DNA of 64,000 bases from Bacteroidota bacterium (GTDB taxonomy: Bacteria > Bacteroidota > Bacteroidia > Bacteroidales > F082), in contig JAERTD010000081.1 of assembly GCA_016845175.1 (NCBI GenBank), positions 1 through 64,000 on the forward strand. The letters run 5' to 3'. Shown here in pieces: positions 1-7,751 of the stretch (position 1 is the first letter of the stretch; each line of letters begins with the position of its first letter). Both the position numbers and the translations under genes were made by a program. The notes below the pieces were generated by a model. That model saw nothing but the letters and a program-made list of their open reading frames with translations, searched no databases and had not been told where the DNA came from.

Positions 1-516
1 TTCGACAGGGTTCAGGGTGATTATATGGGGATGCTCGCCACAGTGATTAACTCCATGGCCCTTCAAGCAGAATTAGAAAAGCAAGGTATGAAGGTGAAGC
101 TGCTATCGGGACTATATATTGACCCCATAGCTGAATCAGCCAGTGGAAGAAAGGCCAAACAATATCTTGAGGATGGTTATGTGGTTATTCTTGCTGGTGG
201 AACAGGCAATCCGTTTTTTACCACGGATACGGCCAGTGCTTTAAGGGCAGTAGAAATTGGTGCCGAGGTATTATTAAAAGGTACCCGGGTGGATGGTGTG
301 TATACCGCGGATCCTGAAAAAGACCCTCATGCAACCAAATATGACCAACTGAGTTTTGATGAAGCCTATTCCAGGCAATTAAAAATTATGGATCTTACCG
401 CCTTTGCGCTGTGTCAGGAAAACGATATGCCCATTTTGGTATTTGATATGAATACCCAGGGAAATCTCATGAAAGTGGTTGCTGGCGAGAATGTAGGAAC
501 CATAGTGTCAAAATAA
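1..516 (+). CDS. pyrH: UMP kinase, 5' truncated by window edge
   Basis: This is the C-terminal 171 residues of uridylate kinase, which phosphorylates UMP to UDP in cytoplasmic pyrimidine nucleotide synthesis. The frame is open to base 1, so the first roughly 65-70 residues lie outside the window; the Met codon at 25 is internal, because the residues before it (DRVQGDY) continue the family sequence. Recognisable parts are YMGMLATVIN, the glycine-rich AGGTGNPFFTTDTA and the GVYTADPEKDP motif typical of bacterial hexameric UMP kinases of the amino-acid-kinase fold. The C-terminal end looks complete. It lies upstream of frr as in most bacteria, but one glycosyltransferase gene separates the two. 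Confidence 0.96.
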   Translation, partial: FDRVQGDYMGMLATVINSMALQAELEKQGMKVKLLSGLYIDPIAESASGRKAKQYLEDGYVVILAGGTGNPFFTTDTASALRAVEIGAEVLLKGTRVDGVYTADPEKDPHATKYDQLSFDEAYSRQLKIMDLTAFALCQENDMPILVFDMNTQGNLMKVVAGENVGTIVSK

Positions 517-564
517 GTAAAGTATCTCAGGTCTTATAATCTATTGAACATCAAACCATAATTC

Positions 565-2469
565 TTGTTTAGCGCGCAAAAAAAGTCGGATTCCCTATTT
601 CTTTTAGTTATACTGTTCATAGCAGCACTGCTACGCCTTTGGAATTATGGGGAGTTGCCGTTTATGCACGATGAGTTCAGTGCCCTTTTCAGGACCCAAT
701 TCAATAGTTATTCAGAATTACTCGAAAAGGCCATCAGGCCCGATGCCCATCCAGCAGGTGTACAGAGCTTTTTGTATTATTGGGTGTCCATCGTTGGTTT
801 TTCTGAAGTTTGGGTCAAATTGCCTTTTAGTTTGATGGGTGTTGCTTCGGTAGGACTCATCTATTGTATTGGAAAAAGGTGGTTCAATGCCACTACTGGA
901 CTGTTTGCTGCCAGCCTATTGGCCATGAGCCAGTACACCATCTTCTATAGTCAGCTGGCCAGGCCCTATGAGCCAGGTTTGTTTTTTGGATTACTGGCTG
1001 TGTATTTCTGGACACGAATTGTTTTTGATGAAAAACCAAAGACACTAGATTATGTTTGGTTTGTTCTTGCAGCTGTGGCCACTGCATATGTGCATGCATT
1101 TAGTCTACTACTATTAATGATACAAGCACTCACAGGATTCGTTTTTGTGAGGGGAAAACATCTGAGGACTTATCTTGTGGCACTGATAGCGGTTACTATC
1201 TTATACCTACCCTATCTACCGGTATTTTTTGATCAAATGACCTATGGCGGAGTGGGTGGCTGGCTGGGAGAACCTGATGTTTCCTTTTTTCTGGATTTTC
1301 TGAGTTATTTGTTTCATTATTCTTGGATTTATGGATTGGCAGCTGCTTTTGTCCTGATGTTTATTACTATTGTTACCTCATCTGTTAAACAGTCTCTAAA
1401 TAAATTCCGGATCATAGCGCTGGTCTGGTTTATACTGATAGCAGCCATTGCATACCTGTATTCAGTTTACAGGACACCCATACTACAATTTTCAACGCTC
1501 TATTTTGTATTTCCGTTTCTTGTTTTGTTTCTGTTTTCATTTACAAAAGATCTGCCAGTCTCCTGGAAGGCATCCTTACTCAGTATTCTGATGTTGGCTG
1601 GTATCTACAGTTTAATTACTGAAAGACAACACTACCAGATTATGTATCAACAGGGCTATGATCAGATAGCTTTTCATGTGAAGCAAGATATGGCGCTCTA
1701 TGGGGATAAGAATGTGGCCATTGTATGGCATACACCTAATGCTGAGATGATAGAACATTATGTGGATAAAATCGGTGTTGAGGTATCAAGTCTTGTGATT
1801 GAAGATGATAAAAACCACCAAGCCCTGGAAGAATATCTGAAGACTCAGGATGCAGACGTATTAATCTACGCCTGGACAGATTATCGGGATTTGTCTTATC
1901 TGGCCTATTTTAAAAGTATGTTTCCACTGCAAGTCAAACATGAAGGCTTCTTCAATGCTGCCTATTATGTGATGGCTAAGGAGATCACTGTTATGGAAGA
2001 TAAGGATAAGTCTCTGATAAGCGATTATATACTACAAAGCATTGGTGGTGAGTCAAACGACTATGCTTATGAATCAAATCTGCCAGCTTACAGTCCTTCT
2101 CTGACCTTAGCTATGGGAGACTTGTCTCTGCATGAAAATGATGTGTTACAATTGTCGGCTAGTTTTCATTTGGTAGGCCAGCCTGATAAAAGCATTTTGG
2201 TACTAAGTATTACGGATACTTTAAATAATAGTTTGTTCTGGCAAGGCAAGTCACTCGGCAGTTTGTTAGACAAAGGCAGTAGCGATGGGACTGTCTTTCT
2301 TAGCAGAAGGTCAGCAGTTTTTAAAGATATGCCCAAAGAGGCAACGTTGAAAGCCTATATATGGAAACAGGATAGTAGTTACCTGGGAGTAAAAAAAATG
2401 ACACTATCGACCAGCCGTCAGCACCCTTACCATATGGGCATTTTTACTAAAATTGTTGAAAACGATTGA
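565..2469 (+). CDS. GT-C (PMT/ArnT-like) integral membrane glycosyltransferase
   Basis: A 634-residue polytopic protein of the ArnT/PMT_2 glycosyltransferase type, which moves a sugar from a polyprenyl-phosphate donor to an acceptor on the outer face of the inner membrane. Seen: a first hydrophobic helix from about residue 10, then the acidic loop MHDEFSALFR (the usual place of the catalytic Asp/Glu in GT-C enzymes), about 10-11 helices to residue 350, and a soluble C-terminal region of about 280 residues. The start is TTG: an in-frame stop at 559-561 leaves only ATT (562) or TTG (565) before the first helix, and the first ATG (664) would remove that helix. The acceptor is unknown. It sits between pyrH and frr with 48- and 92-bp gaps. 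Confidence 0.8.
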   Translation: MFSAQKKSDSLFLLVILFIAALLRLWNYGELPFMHDEFSALFRTQFNSYSELLEKAIRPDAHPAGVQSFLYYWVSIVGFSEVWVKLPFSLMGVASVGLIYCIGKRWFNATTGLFAASLLAMSQYTIFYSQLARPYEPGLFFGLLAVYFWTRIVFDEKPKTLDYVWFVLAAVATAYVHAFSLLLLMIQALTGFVFVRGKHLRTYLVALIAVTILYLPYLPVFFDQMTYGGVGGWLGEPDVSFFLDFLSYLFHYSWIYGLAAAFVLMFITIVTSSVKQSLNKFRIIALVWFILIAAIAYLYSVYRTPILQFSTLYFVFPFLVLFLFSFTKDLPVSWKASLLSILMLAGIYSLITERQHYQIMYQQGYDQIAFHVKQDMALYGDKNVAIVWHTPNAEMIEHYVDKIGVEVSSLVIEDDKNHQALEEYLKTQDADVLIYAWTDYRDLSYLAYFKSMFPLQVKHEGFFNAAYYVMAKEITVMEDKDKSLISDYILQSIGGESNDYAYESNLPAYSPSLTLAMGDLSLHENDVLQLSASFHLVGQPDKSILVLSITDTLNNSLFWQGKSLGSLLDKGSSDGTVFLSRRSAVFKDMPKEATLKAYIWKQDSSYLGVKKMTLSTSRQHPYHMGIFTKIVEND

Positions 2470-2561
2470 TAATCGTTTATAAAATCTTAGGATTTCATGT
2501 GAGGCCAGACATCATATTTCGGCCAAAAGATTAAATTTGTCCTACCTAAAACTGTAGTGCC

Positions 2562-3125
2562 ATGAACGACGATGCCATATTATGTTTGGAAGAAGCCGAA
2601 GAAGGCATGCTTCATTCCATTGAACATCTGGAACGCGAATTTCAGAAAATTCGTGCAGGAAAAGCCAGCCCCAGCATGCTGGCAGGTGTAAGGGTTGAAT
2701 ATTACGGAACTTCAACACCCATTGAACAAACCTCCAATATCAATACGCCTGACCCCAGGCAAATCATTGTACAGCCATTCGACAAAAGCACCATCAATGA
2801 TATTGAAAAGGCAATATTGAATGCCAATCTTGGATTTAACCCTCAAAATGAAGGAGAGATTATCCGGATAAATGTACCTCCGCTTACCGAAGAACGCAGG
2901 ATGGATTTGGTGAAAAACGCCAAGCAGGTAGTGGAAGAAACCAAGGTGGGTATTAGAAATGTGCGCCGACATGCCAATGATGAAGCCAAAAAGTTTGAAA
3001 AAGATGGCATGCCTGAAGATATGGCCAAGCATTTGATGGATGAGATTCAAAAACTCACCGATCAGCATACCAAAAAGGTGGATGAATTGTTCGAATTAAA
3101 GGAAAAAGATATTCTAACTGTCTGA
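2562..3125 (+). CDS. frr: Ribosome recycling factor
   Basis: A 187-residue ribosome recycling factor, which with EF-G splits post-termination ribosomes in the cytoplasm. It shows the family hallmarks: an N-terminal helix with FQKIRAGKASPSML, the YYGTSTPIEQ strand region of domain II, then IIRINVPPLTEERR and long C-terminal helices (VRNVRRHANDEAKK is close to what is seen: VGIRNVRRHANDEA). The length is normal. It follows the GT-C gene rather than pyrH directly. Its last 12 bases overlap the end of the convergent membrane-protein gene. Confidence 0.97.
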   Translation: MNDDAILCLEEAEEGMLHSIEHLEREFQKIRAGKASPSMLAGVRVEYYGTSTPIEQTSNINTPDPRQIIVQPFDKSTINDIEKAILNANLGFNPQNEGEIIRINVPPLTEERRMDLVKNAKQVVEETKVGIRNVRRHANDEAKKFEKDGMPEDMAKHLMDEIQKLTDQHTKKVDELFELKEKDILTV

Positions 3126-3830
3126 TTCCGGGCTGTCTGCTTTTGGAGGCTTAGCTGAAGCAGCTGACTTTTTATTTTTCTTCTTTTTCTTAGTTTTTTT
3201 CTTGGAGCTATAATCCCTTAATTTCTGTACCAATAAATAGCTAATACTCGCTATATTCTTGGTAGTTACGAAGGAATCATAAAGGTTTTTCATCAAGCGA
3301 CTGCTGATATTGCTTAAGGAATAAGCCTCGCCCAAATGCTCAATTTCAGATTTAAGTCCAGCCTCTTGTTTAACCACCTCCATTTTTAATTGCAGCAATT
3401 CCTTTTCCAGGCTTTCTTTATTTCCAAAAGCTTTGAGTATTTTCTCATCTGATGCCTCTTCTTTCGAAAACAGCATTTGACCTCCCAGCTTTCTTAAAGG
3501 GTTGAAAATAAGTGTGTTTCTGAAAAGATAGACCAGAATACCCAATAGTAAATAGAAAGCTGCCAAAATCAAATAGCCTTCAAAATGGTCCCCAAAGTGG
3601 ATGGAATACCACCAAACAAATGCAAAAGAGAGAAAGAACAATATGAAAGAGGCGAAAACCATCAGTATGCTAAAAAGGATAAGATAGGATGAAGCCTCAC
3701 CCATCTTATTGGCCAAAAGCACTTTGTTATACCTGATTTGCTGATTAATATAGGATGTGATACCTTCAGTAACGCGTTTCAATGGTGCTGAAAAATCATG
3801 TTGATCCATAGTACTTTGTTGTTTAGGCAT
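3114..3830 (-). CDS. Membrane protein of the holin-superfamily-III-like (Holin-X) type
   Basis: About 238 residues. Two strongly hydrophobic segments lie near residues 48-75 and 84-102, followed by a helical region and a very basic C-terminus with KKKTKKKKKNKK. Small two-helix proteins encoded beside YtxH proteins are commonly assigned to the Holin-X/phage-holin-3_6 family in Bacteroidota; these are cellular envelope proteins rather than phage genes, and their role is not known. I chose the ATG at 3830 because it overlaps the YtxH stop by 8 bases and has GAGGAAA about 10 bases upstream; a longer reading frame reaches 3857. The 3' end overlaps frr by 12 bp on the opposite strand. Confidence 0.7.
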   Translation of the reverse strand: MPKQQSTMDQHDFSAPLKRVTEGITSYINQQIRYNKVLLANKMGEASSYLILFSILMVFASFILFFLSFAFVWWYSIHFGDHFEGYLILAAFYLLLGILVYLFRNTLIFNPLRKLGGQMLFSKEEASDEKILKAFGNKESLEKELLQLKMEVVKQEAGLKSEIEHLGEAYSLSNISSRLMKNLYDSFVTTKNIASISYLLVQKLRDYSSKKKTKKKKKNKKSAASAKPPKADSPESDS

Positions 3831-4062
3831 TTTCGGCTTTTTCCTCGTTGATGTCATCCAATACTTCGATCACAGCATCCTTGAGTTCATCAAATTTGTC
3901 GTGCAAATCCTCAGATAGTTCCTTACCCTTATTGGCTATTTTCTTCCTGGTTTCGCTGCCTGGTTCAGGGGCAAACAGTAATCCGGCCACAGCACCAACT
4001 GCTGCACCTACCAATAAACCTGCAACGAAGGCAAATCCCGAATTTGATCCATTCTCACTCAT
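3823..4062 (-). CDS. YtxH domain-containing small membrane protein
   Basis: A 79-residue protein with a Gly/Ala-rich single membrane helix (residues about 9-30, ending GLLFAPEPGSETRKK) and an acidic amphipathic tail. The APxxGxxTR/K motif directly after the helix is the YtxH-family signature. The family is linked to stress responses in Firmicutes; its role in Bacteroidota is unknown. It is the first gene of a two-gene minus-strand operon with translationally overlapping ends. Confidence 0.85.
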   Translation of the reverse strand: MSENGSNSGFAFVAGLLVGAAVGAVAGLLFAPEPGSETRKKIANKGKELSEDLHDKFDELKDAVIEVLDDINEEKAENA

Positions 4063-4358
4063 AATAATGGGGTGTTGATGTTAACAAATAGTTTATAGGT
4101 GGAATTAAGGAAAAGGTTACAAAAAAGACAAACATACTGCCATGATCACATCCGGTAAGAATAAAGTTTAGATGTATAAATTAATTAATTGACGTTATTA
4201 TTGCTCAATTATGTGTCGTCAAAGACATGCCGTAAGCTTAAATTATTTGTATTTGTAAATACCTGAGACACTGATTATGAAAGCAAGCTATAGGACAGCT
4301 ATTTCAATTGAGGAATCTCAATAATAGAGGGGAAAATAATCCCTCAAGCCGGGAGGCT

Positions 4359-4388
4359 TTTCCTTTTTGACTTGGCTCAAAAAGGAAA
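4359..4388. repeat. 12-bp perfect hairpin, shared architecture with other intergenic repeats
   Basis: Inverted repeat with arms 4359-4370 (TTTCCTTTTTGA) and 4377-4388 (TCAAAAAGGAAA) and a 6-nt loop. It is followed by ACAAAAAAG. The hairpin at 9577-9606 also has a 12-bp stem and 6-nt loop and is followed by ACAAAAG; the one at 59603-59630 has 11 bp and 6 nt. A terminator role is possible but does not explain the shared flanking sequence. Confidence 0.6.
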
Positions 4389-4433
4389 CAAAAAAGTCCA
4401 TCGGCCGCCAGAGGCTTGCCGAAGGCGATGCAA

Positions 4434-4561
4434 GGCTGCTTTTTATCATTATCCCTCATTTTCACAAAAAATAAGTTCGCAAGAGTGATTTCCTCAGACC
4501 TTCGGAACTTCTCTTGCTCTCTAAGTTTTCGCTTCAATTCGGGAATTGATAAAAAAAGGCC
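4434..4561. repeat. 128-nt dispersed structured repeat, copy A
   Basis: Aligns without gaps to 39693-39820 on the same strand, 106 of 128 bases identical by hand count. Outer arms GGCTGCTTTTTATC and GATAAAAAAAGGCC can pair with an internal mismatch. The inner stem GCAAGAG (4479-4485) pairs with CTCTTGC (4511-4517). A second complementary pair, AAGTTC (4473-4478) and GAACTT (4505-4510), lies interleaved with it. The other copy keeps the inner stem through two compensatory changes, which favours a folded RNA or DNA structure over a coding role. Confidence 0.7.
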
Positions 4562-4621
4562 GTAAACAAATAGGAAAATCTATATTGAAGTTAGAAAGTG
4601 ACTAATACAAGTATACATTAG

Positions 4622-7048
4622 TTAGAATCCATAAAACAAGCTGATTTTATAGGCAAAATTATCTGCCGCATTGTCGAAGCCATAGGGCCCATATCTGTAC
4701 ATGATCCCAAGGCCCAGGTCATATACCCTCAAGTCCAATAGTTTTCGGATGAGTAAGCCCGATTCATAATAACCTTTTTCGAGGGTGTTGTAGGTGATAT
4801 TGTTGTGATAATCCGGTTTTGATAATTCCCCAAATGTAATATTGGTTAGCAGCACGAGTTCGGGTTGAAAATTACCTTCGGGGAAGAGGAGGTTTCCAAA
4901 ATTATGGCTTAGAAACAAGGCAATATAGCGATCTGAGAAAAATTCATTGGTACGCATGGTTCCAAAACTATTGGGTGCAAAAAGTGTAAAGGTTCTATAG
5001 GTACCGTTGGCATTAAATAAATTACTGACCGGCAGGGCTCTGTCAACAAAACCTGCCATGATTTGATAGGAAAAGTCACCAAAATAATTGATATGGATAT
5101 GATCTTCAATTTTCAAATCAATCCTGTTAAACTGAAAGGCATCCGCCATAAATACATTGCTTCCTCGGCTGTAGTTTATCCATAGCGTTGGATGCTCAGA
5201 GCCCATGGACAAGGCTCCTTTTGTTGTTTGGATGATGCGTTCGCGATAGGAGAATTTAAAACCAAGAGAGAAAGTGTTATAAGTAAAGGAAGTTTGGTGA
5301 GGGGCAAGTGAGTCCGAGGCATCTGCAAAGTAATAATCTTCGTAGGTTTCTTTTTCATCAATGCTTATACCCACATTCCATTTGAAATCGCGCATGGCCC
5401 TAATCCTAAAAGAATAGTCCAATGCAGCCCCACGGGTTGGGTTCATGCGTTTGATAAAAAACTGATCAAAATAATTGGTTTTCCATAACTGTCCTTTATC
5501 ATCGAAGAATGAGGTGCCACCACTGGGGGTGACCTTGTTATAGGCTTCCAGATGTAGACTGGATTCAGATGGCTTATGGATATTAATCAGAAGGTCTCCA
5601 CCATATTTGGCTGCCTGATCCTGAAAGCCATAACCCCAAAAGCCACCGAAGCTGATGGTCTTTGAAAGCTGGTCGTTGGTATGTGCTCCGACACCTAAAT
5701 ATAAACCTTCGTAAGCATTGTAATGAATGATTTTGTCGAGGTCGATGTCCATCCATTTTATAGGAATACGACCAACCATCAGAGTTTGGAAAGTAGACGC
5801 CATACGATCGAAATTTTCGGCTCTTCCAATGGAGTCGATGACACGATAGGTTTCCAATTCTTTGGGAGTAAGGCTGTCGGTGCGGTGTTCACTCCAGAAT
5901 TCCCCTTTCTTTTTGGTGGCATCGCTGGCAATTTCCACTTCGTGAAATCCAAAATCACTCTTCTTAAGGTCCGGATTCAGATCGAGGTCTTTGATATAAC
6001 TTCGGCCTTTCCCAACCAGATTGTATGCATCACCACCTTCTGCAGCCACTTGCATATTTGTGAATATAATATCTGTGTTCAGTTGGTTGGGAAACCAGTG
6101 GTCCTGTATAAACTCGTAGGATTGTTGAATTTTAATCACGATACCAGTGCTGTCATTTTTGGGTTCTGCTTTCACATTCTGGATGGCCCAACCCCTTGAG
6201 TTTATAGAAAGAAAGCCCTTCATTCCATCAAATTTTGTTTTCATCATGGGTCTGAAAGAAATGATAAAAACCGTGTCTGCAGCTTCTGTGTATAAGGTGT
6301 CCTCAATGAGAAAGAAGTATTTTTTGGTACTGCCGCTACTGATGGGATTGATATAAGTGTTGCCTGCGATTTGTATGCGTTCGTCATAAAACGAGGTGGA
6401 CTGTATTTGTGAAATCATAAAAGCCATGATGGGATCCTTGAGCCCGGATACTCGGGTGGCCAACACATTTTCCTGATTCATGCCAGGAGACATATACTTT
6501 CTTTCGGTTACTGTTTCCACCAGGAAGACATCTTGTTTCTCAATGAAATTTCTGGCTTTTCTTTCTGTCGAATCCAGCAAGGCTGTGTCCTTCATCAACA
6601 AGGAATCTGCATCTACAAACACATTGAGTTTGTCGTATGAGGTATAGGTAAAGGCATCCAGTTTTTGAGGATCGTTGTTGTCCCTATTGTCGATGACATT
6701 GTTGATGATCCGATGGGCAGGGTTAATTCCGGGAAAAACCTCCACCTCATCCAGGTGAAAAGTTTTTGGTTTGAGTTTAATAGAATAAGTTTTCTTTCCA
6801 TCCAATACTATTTGAGCGGGATGGTAACCCACATAGCTTAGTTTTAAAAAACTGTCATTCGCCCTAATGGATAACTGGAATTTTCCATCAATGTCTGTGG
6901 TGGCACCTCGCCCTGATTCAGAAATGATGTGCACAAAGGCTAGTGACTCTTTGGTATTTTCATCCAGAACCACTCCTTGAATCAAAGTTTGCGACACCAG
7001 AGCCAAGGGGGTGCATATGAGCAAAAGAAAGGTTAGGAAGTGTTTCAT
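4622..7048 (-). CDS. DUF5686 / carboxypeptidase-like regulatory domain outer-membrane protein
   Basis: An 808-residue exported protein. Residues 1-19 are a signal peptide (MKHFLTFLLLICTPLALVSQ). Residues about 22-100 form a CarboxypepD_reg-like beta sandwich (LIQGVVLDENTKESLAFVHI ... TDIDGKFQLS ... LKLSYVGYH), the module found at the N-terminus of TonB-dependent proteins. The rest matches the DUF5686 family, beginning near INPAHRIINNVIDNR, and ends as a probable outer-membrane beta-barrel with a terminal aromatic residue (SLFYGF). Function unknown; there is no plug domain, so it is not a classical SusC-type transporter. It lies 39 bp downstream of the MazG-like gene on the same strand and may be cotranscribed with it. 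Confidence 0.85.
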   Translation of the reverse strand: MKHFLTFLLLICTPLALVSQTLIQGVVLDENTKESLAFVHIISESGRGATTDIDGKFQLSIRANDSFLKLSYVGYHPAQIVLDGKKTYSIKLKPKTFHLDEVEVFPGINPAHRIINNVIDNRDNNDPQKLDAFTYTSYDKLNVFVDADSLLMKDTALLDSTERKARNFIEKQDVFLVETVTERKYMSPGMNQENVLATRVSGLKDPIMAFMISQIQSTSFYDERIQIAGNTYINPISSGSTKKYFFLIEDTLYTEAADTVFIISFRPMMKTKFDGMKGFLSINSRGWAIQNVKAEPKNDSTGIVIKIQQSYEFIQDHWFPNQLNTDIIFTNMQVAAEGGDAYNLVGKGRSYIKDLDLNPDLKKSDFGFHEVEIASDATKKKGEFWSEHRTDSLTPKELETYRVIDSIGRAENFDRMASTFQTLMVGRIPIKWMDIDLDKIIHYNAYEGLYLGVGAHTNDQLSKTISFGGFWGYGFQDQAAKYGGDLLINIHKPSESSLHLEAYNKVTPSGGTSFFDDKGQLWKTNYFDQFFIKRMNPTRGAALDYSFRIRAMRDFKWNVGISIDEKETYEDYYFADASDSLAPHQTSFTYNTFSLGFKFSYRERIIQTTKGALSMGSEHPTLWINYSRGSNVFMADAFQFNRIDLKIEDHIHINYFGDFSYQIMAGFVDRALPVSNLFNANGTYRTFTLFAPNSFGTMRTNEFFSDRYIALFLSHNFGNLLFPEGNFQPELVLLTNITFGELSKPDYHNNITYNTLEKGYYESGLLIRKLLDLRVYDLGLGIMYRYGPYGFDNAADNFAYKISLFYGF

Positions 7049-7087
7049 ATCAGCAATTGCTGTAGGTCATATCGATTGATTATAAGC

Positions 7088-7414
7088 TTACTTCAACTTT
7101 TCATTGTTTTTATGCCTGGTTTTATCGCGGGTTTGTTTTTTTACCAAATTTTGTTGTAGTGCTTGATCCAAATCGGTTCCGGTTTGATTGGCCAGACATA
7201 TCAATACGAATAATACATCGGCCAGTTCATCCTGAAGGTTCACTTCTTCATCTGAGGCTTTATAGGATTGTTCTCCATATTTCCTGGCTATTATTCTTGC
7301 TACTTCTCCAACTTCTTCAGTGAGAATGGCCATATTGGTGAGTTCGTTAAAATACCGGACTCCGGTGGTTGTAACCCACTGGTCGACCTGTTGTTGTGCT
7401 TCCTGAATGGTCAT
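7088..7414 (-). CDS. MazG-like nucleotide pyrophosphohydrolase
   Basis: A 108-residue all-alpha NTP pyrophosphohydrolase of the MazG/dUTPase-like superfamily, expected to hydrolyse non-canonical or excess (d)NTPs to the monophosphate and pyrophosphate. The metal-binding pattern is visible: EEVGE near residue 33 and ELADVLFVL near residue 65 (ExxE...ExxD). It is a single-domain form, about the usual length for Bacteroidota homologues. A good TAnnTTTG promoter element lies about 20 bp upstream of the ATG. Confidence 0.85.
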   Translation of the reverse strand: MTIQEAQQQVDQWVTTTGVRYFNELTNMAILTEEVGEVARIIARKYGEQSYKASDEEVNLQDELADVLFVLICLANQTGTDLDQALQQNLVKKQTRDKTRHKNNEKLK

Positions 7415-7433
7415 ATGCTTTTAGCTTTACAAG

Positions 7434-7441
7434 CAAAAATA
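7434..7441 (-). promoter_or_regulatory. Bacteroidota -7 element for the MazG-like gene
   Basis: Minus-strand TATTTTTG, an exact match to TAnnTTTG, followed by C, about 19 nt upstream of the ATG at 7414. No clear TTTG -33 element is visible at the expected distance. Confidence 0.55.
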
Positions 7442-7736
7442 AGAAACCTTTGAAAGCATGGCAGGCTGAGAGTGTTGAGTTTGTGTGATCAGGGATAATA
7501 ATATGGCATGAGTTGTATGTCGGAAGAAAGAGCAGCAGGGATAGCAGTGGTAGCTGGCCGAAAGCCTGATGCTTGATTTTGTTGCCAAAGGAAGGCAAAG
7601 CTTGACTGACTCTTTGGCTTACAAAATGATGAAGGCTGAGGCCACTACAAACGTATAGCCCGGCAGCTGCCCGGATAATAAAAAAAACCTATCCATCGAA
7701 TTGTCTTCCTAAGCATGACTGCTACGTATTATGTTG

Positions 7737-7744
7737 TATTTTTG
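7737..7744 (+). promoter_or_regulatory. TAnnTTTG element 7 nt before the rRNA methyltransferase ATG
   Basis: TATTTTTG, an exact match to the Bacteroidota -7 element, with only 7 nt between it and the ATG at 7752. Transcription would begin at or next to the start codon, implying a leaderless or nearly leaderless mRNA. This also argues against the upstream in-frame ATG at 7731. Confidence 0.5.
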
Positions 7745-7751
7745 GCCCTGT

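Larger units (their letters stand above)
4063..4621. other. Non-coding intergenic region with two structured repeats
   Basis: A 559-bp gap between the YtxH start and the DUF5686 stop. The first 240 bases are AT-rich with nothing recognisable. From 4359 to 4561 it holds a hairpin and a 128-nt element described separately. A 77-codon minus-strand frame at 4304-4537 lies wholly inside these repeats and is not called as a gene. Confidence 0.7.
7415..7751. other. Intergenic region between divergent genes
   Basis: 337 bp between divergent start codons. It holds the minus-strand promoter at 7434-7441, an inverted pair GCCAAAG (7584-7590) / CTTTGGC (7612-7618), a GC-rich palindrome GGCAGCTGCC (7662-7671) followed by an A-run, and the plus-strand promoter at 7737-7744. 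No gene is supported. Confidence 0.5.

Noticed and set aside
3114..4062. Holin-like gene as a sign of prophage
   Set aside because: No other phage gene is nearby and YtxH/holin-like pairs are ordinary chromosomal genes.
4304..4537. 77-codon minus-strand open frame
   Set aside because: It overlaps the hairpin and the 128-nt element; the frame is not shared by the second copy and the peptide has no family features.
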